The notes beneath the pieces are model-generated. The model ran no database searches and was not told the origin of the DNA. It saw only the letters and a list, made by a program, of their open reading frames with translations. A program made the translations under genes and the position numbers. Positions 22,362 to 25,744 of a stretch of 25,744 nt of DNA are shown here, piece after piece (position 1 is the first letter of the stretch; every line of letters begins with the position of its first letter). Source of the stretch: Chitinophagales bacterium (GTDB lineage: Bacteria > Bacteroidota > Bacteroidia > Chitinophagales > UBA2359); NCBI GenBank assembly GCA_020629335.1, contig JAHDDN010000019.1:1-25744 (forward strand). Direction: 5' to 3'.

Positions 22362-25300
22362 TTATTTTTTGTAGAAAGCCTGAAGTCCTGTATTATTATT
22401 ACTGACTAAGTAGAGGTGGTTTTTCTTATCTTTTCCAATGGCGATTTTACAAATATCTTTCGCATTTCCTTTCGTCATGATTCCGCTTTTGTCTCCTCTA
22501 ATGGCTTTGAGTTGCCCATTTTTATTGAGGAGAATACAGCCTGTTGCAGCATCATATCTGATGGTTTCTACTTCCGCATTATACCAGTTTCCTACCGCAA
22601 TTAAATCCACTTTTTTGTCATTATTAATATCATCGCTGATCAAGCCAGTGATGGGGCCTAATTGTGCTTCATTAGGCAAAGCTTGGATTTTGAATTGTCC
22701 GCCCTCGTTGATTAAGAGGCAAGAATTGAAAGTCTCCGCTTCATAGTGAAGAGCCTCGTTTAATTTTTCATTGGTATAAATACTTGTCAAATCTGCTTCT
22801 GCAAATCCTTTATAAGTTGGAAATTTTTCTGCAATAAACGGCATCTGTTCAGAAGAGCATTCCTTGCCTCTTACTGGGACTAATTTGTTTTGGAATTTTT
22901 TGCTCAGTACAATATCATTGCTGCCATTATTATCAAAGTCAGAAGCATAGACGTGAAAAGGCTTGGAAGGCTTCGCTCCAAATTTGTTGTTTTTGCCCAA
23001 GTTGCCAGCAATCAAATCCATGTCACCATCCTGATCAATATCTGCTTGTTCGATACTATACCACCAGCCCTTTGATGGTTCACCCAATTTTTGATCGCTA
23101 ACATTTATCCACTTTCCCTCTCTATTTTCAAAAAAAGTAATTGGCATCCATTCGCCACTAATAATTAAATCTTCATCTTGATCTCCGTCAAAATCCATAA
23201 ATTCCGCATCGCTGACCATTCCAATATTAGCTAGCTCATTGGCTTTTTCTTTCGTAATGTCAATAAATTTTCCGCCCTCATTCTGTAGCAAATAAGAAGC
23301 AGGAGGGAAAGGATATTGGGCAGGAATAATACGCCCACCAACAAATAAATCCATATCTCCATCTTGATCAAAATCACTCGCTTTTACTTTTGATCCACTC
23401 GTTAACATTTTAGGTAATGCTTGTTTGCTGCGACGGAATTTTCCTTTCCCATCATTCAGGTACAAACGATCTTGTAGCAAAGGGGAATTTGCTTTAAATT
23501 CATTGCCACCACTCACTACATACAAATCTAAATCTCCATCTTTGTCTGCATCAAAAAAGAGAGAGCCCATATCTTCTGATGCTTTATCTTTTTCAAAAGC
23601 ATTTTGTGGAGATGGTTGAAAGCGCATATTAGCCGCTTGTAAATAAATTTGTCCAGCTTGGTCTTTAGCGCCTCCTACAAAAAAGTCATCTAAGCCATCT
23701 CCATTGACATCTCCAGTACTCATGAACGGGCCTTGTCTTGAATAAAAATGAGGCAATAGCGTTTCTTTATCTAAATCAGAATAATCATTCTCTTTATGCA
23801 AAAAGTCGATGCCTATTTGTTCGGCAGAAATTTCTTGTAAGATCGCAGTAGTAGTGATAGTAGAACCACCAGTATCAGGCTTGGCATTTGCTTGAGATAC
23901 TTCTAATAGCTGCCCAGTTTTTACATCGTTCATTTTACTCACTTTGCCATCTGGCCAATGGATTGTTAATTCATCTATTTTGTTGTTCGGCAATCCAAAA
24001 TGTAAGCGTTGATCTACAGAAGAAAGATAGCCTCTGTTGGCATAGCAAAACTTCGTTTGAGTTTGTCCAGCAGATTTTACAACGACCTTAGTACCTATAC
24101 CAAACTTGTTTTGATTGTTTCCGTTTAATTTAACTTGTAAATAATGTGTTGGGTTGTTAGTGTTTTTAAAAATGCTTGCTTGATCATCTAAGTTGTTTAC
24201 GACTAAATCCAAATCGCCATCATTATCCAAGTCAGCATAAGCAGCTCCATTAGAATTGATGGCTTCATTGATACCTGCCTGATTAGAGATGTCGTCAAAG
24301 TTAAGCGACCCACGATTGAGATACATATAATTAGGCAATTTATTCGCTGGTAAAAGTCCCAAAACTTTTTCTAAGCTAACTGCTTCTCCTTTATTAGCTA
24401 TTTCTGCTACTTTTAGTTTAGCATCATTATCATTAATATCACGCTTAATTCCATTAGTGACAAATAAGTCATTTAATCCATCATTATTAAAATCTGCCAA
24501 AAGAGGCGCCCAACTCCAATCGGTTTTAGCTACTCCTACTAATTGAGCAATATCACTATAAGTACTATTACCATTATTGAGTTGAAGGGTATTAAACATA
24601 TACTGAAAGTGATAACCCCAACGAACCATATTGTCAAACTGTTTTGGATTCATGCTGGCCATCGTAGTTTTAGAACGAAGGTGAGATTCGGGGGCCATAT
24701 CCAATACCATCAAATCTTGTAGGCCATCATTATTAATATCCGCATAATCAGATCCCATGCTATTATAAGAAATATGTCTAAAAGTAGATTTTATTTCCTC
24801 TTTGAAAGTCCCATCTTGATTATTAATGAATAAAAAATCTGGTTCTAAGAAATCATTTGCGACATAAATATCAGGCCAATCATCATTATTAAAATCTCCT
24901 ACACTGGCACTCAAACCCCAAGTCTTATTGACAATTTTAGCAGTCATTGTTACATCAGCAAACTGTCCACCATCATTCCTATACATCTTATCAGAAGTCA
25001 TAGGGTCAACTTGAATAGACGCAGCATTAGAAATAATATCTGTATTCTTAAAATCAATTCTGTGATTCACCAAATACATATCCAAATCTAAATCCTTGTC
25101 GTAGTCAAAAAAGTAAGCTTGGGTAGAATAGGCAGGATCGTGTAGTTTGTATTGAGCACCCATTTCTTTAAAGGTCGCATCTCCTTGATTAATGTATAAT
25201 AAATTAGCTCTTTTAGCAGGATCTTCACTAAGCCCTGCTCTACAAACATAAATATCCAGTAATCCATCATTATTAATATCTACCATGCTCACACCCGTAG

Positions 25301-25685
25301 ACCAACCAGTATCATCTCCAACTCCAGCCGTCTCAGTAATGTCTTCAAATTTTAAATTTCCTTTGTTTAAATAAAGGCGGTTTTTTTCTTGATTGGCTCC
25401 AAAATAAATATCTATCAAACCATCATTATTAATATCACCAGTTGCTACACCCGCTCCCATATAAACATAAGAAAAATTATAGAAATGAAGCGCATTAGTT
25501 TCCTTCAAGAGATTTTTGAAATCAATCCCAGCATCGACTTTTTGAAAACTAATATCAGTAGAGTTAGCACTAGATAAGTTAGATTTTTGTCCACTATCAG
25601 TATCACTTGACGTAGTGGTGTCTGGCTGGCAAGCACTCAAGAATAATATCAAAAAAATGATAGTGAAAAAAGTATATGATCGCAT
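22362..25685 (-). CDS. Large FG-GAP/VCBS repeat lipoprotein with ASPIC/UnbV domain
   Basis: A 1107-residue envelope protein. The N-terminus MRSYTFFTIIFLILFLSAC is a lipoprotein signal with the lipid cysteine at 19, followed by a Ser/Thr/Asp-rich linker. Many FG-GAP/VCBS blades follow, with calcium-binding loops such as DINNDGLIDIYFG, DINNDGLLDIYVC, DFNNDDWPDIYVA, DLDNDGDLDLVV and DFDQDGDMDLFVGG. They span about residues 75-505 and 640-1100, which suggests two propellers. Between them is an ASPIC/UnbV segment (about 510-600: FGIGTKVVVKSAG, then LHFGLP and LTIHWPDGK). Such proteins are common in Bacteroidota, are surface-anchored, and are of unknown ligand. Start ATG at 25685. Family 1 elements lie at both ends of the gene. 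Confidence 0.9.
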   Translation of the reverse strand: MRSYTFFTIIFLILFLSACQPDTTTSSDTDSGQKSNLSSANSTDISFQKVDAGIDFKNLLKETNALHFYNFSYVYMGAGVATGDINNDGLIDIYFGANQEKNRLYLNKGNLKFEDITETAGVGDDTGWSTGVSMVDINNDGLLDIYVCRAGLSEDPAKRANLLYINQGDATFKEMGAQYKLHDPAYSTQAYFFDYDKDLDLDMYLVNHRIDFKNTDIISNAASIQVDPMTSDKMYRNDGGQFADVTMTAKIVNKTWGLSASVGDFNNDDWPDIYVANDFLEPDFLFINNQDGTFKEEIKSTFRHISYNSMGSDYADINNDGLQDLMVLDMAPESHLRSKTTMASMNPKQFDNMVRWGYHFQYMFNTLQLNNGNSTYSDIAQLVGVAKTDWSWAPLLADFNNDGLNDLFVTNGIKRDINDNDAKLKVAEIANKGEAVSLEKVLGLLPANKLPNYMYLNRGSLNFDDISNQAGINEAINSNGAAYADLDNDGDLDLVVNNLDDQASIFKNTNNPTHYLQVKLNGNNQNKFGIGTKVVVKSAGQTQTKFCYANRGYLSSVDQRLHFGLPNNKIDELTIHWPDGKVSKMNDVKTGQLLEVSQANAKPDTGGSTITTTAILQEISAEQIGIDFLHKENDYSDLDKETLLPHFYSRQGPFMSTGDVNGDGLDDFFVGGAKDQAGQIYLQAANMRFQPSPQNAFEKDKASEDMGSLFFDADKDGDLDLYVVSGGNEFKANSPLLQDRLYLNDGKGKFRRSKQALPKMLTSGSKVKASDFDQDGDMDLFVGGRIIPAQYPFPPASYLLQNEGGKFIDITKEKANELANIGMVSDAEFMDFDGDQDEDLIISGEWMPITFFENREGKWINVSDQKLGEPSKGWWYSIEQADIDQDGDMDLIAGNLGKNNKFGAKPSKPFHVYASDFDNNGSNDIVLSKKFQNKLVPVRGKECSSEQMPFIAEKFPTYKGFAEADLTSIYTNEKLNEALHYEAETFNSCLLINEGGQFKIQALPNEAQLGPITGLISDDINNDKKVDLIAVGNWYNAEVETIRYDAATGCILLNKNGQLKAIRGDKSGIMTKGNAKDICKIAIGKDKKNHLYLVSNNNTGLQAFYKK

Positions 25686-25711
25686 ATCGAAATAAATATT
25701 ATGATTGATTT

Positions 25712-25744
25712 TTTGGGCTTCCCCTTCCTTATTTTTGCCATCGT
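25712..25744 (+). repeat. Family 1 structured repeat, copy 5 (cut by window edge)
   Basis: The last bases read GGGCTTCCCCTTCCTTATTT and go on to GCCATCGT at the edge. This matches the start of copy 4 read in its own sense (GGGCTTCCCTGATTATATTT, then GCCATCGT), again with a different arm sequence. Only the first arm lies in the window. It is plus-sense and sits upstream of the minus-strand FG-GAP gene, so unlike the complete copies it does not follow a same-strand stop codon within this window. Confidence 0.6.

Noticed and set aside
1..25744. tRNA, rRNA or phage genes
   Set aside because: No cloverleaf, rRNA-like stretch, integrase or phage structural protein was seen on either strand.

Overview
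The window comes from a Bacteroidota genome of moderate to low GC, most likely a Saprospira/Lewinella-type marine member (class-level placement is inference). The reasons are: two secreted proteins with C-terminal type IX secretion (Por) sorting domains, a class II HMG-CoA reductase with a GYDIA-family GHMP kinase, a fused CrtYcd-type lycopene cyclase, promoters of the Bacteroidota form TTTG-N20-TAnnTTTG, and A-rich leaders without clear Shine-Dalgarno sites.

Layout. 1-1330: the 5' tip of a minus-strand gene, a long gene-poor spacer with a GC-rich structured island, a 58-residue lipoprotein gene with its terminator, and a structured repeat. 1337-6855: minus-strand mevalonate genes in transcription order fni, mvaA (class II HMG-CoA reductase), GYDIA-type GHMP kinase, mvaD, mevalonate kinase. 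6856-7620: no gene, but three rod-like hairpin repeats. 7621-11406: minus-strand carotenoid operon crtI-crtB-crtY-crtW with overlapping or near-touching ends. 11595-13043: an unrecognised plus-strand gene. 13026-15151: minus-strand crtD-cruF. 15280-20667: a T9SS secreted protein, an O-antigen-ligase-type membrane protein with a TPR tail, and a second T9SS protein with IPT/TIG-like domains. 20795-22108: murF. 22362-25685: a very large minus-strand FG-GAP/ASPIC lipoprotein.

The isoprenoid and carotenoid genes fit one pathway. The mevalonate genes supply IPP/DMAPP, CrtB and CrtI make lycopene, CrtY cyclises an end (beta end), CruF hydrates the psi end, CrtD desaturates 3',4', and CrtW adds a 4-keto group. 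This predicts a monocyclic ketocarotenoid of the deoxyflexixanthin/flexixanthin class. HMG-CoA synthase, a GGPP synthase and a CrtZ-type hydroxylase are not in the window.

The most unusual content is non-coding. Family 1 is a repeat of about 220-255 nt with four full copies and one cut by the window edge. Each full copy starts 0-10 nt behind the stop codon of a same-strand gene. Each has a near-terminal hairpin whose 13-22 nt arms differ between copies yet are perfectly complementary within a copy, followed by a conserved region of about 135 nt folding as a rod, with compensatory base changes between copies. In one copy the hairpin tip is inverted relative to the rest. Family 2 has three copies of about 160-165 nt and shows the same principle with different sequence. 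No transposase or maturase is encoded in the window.
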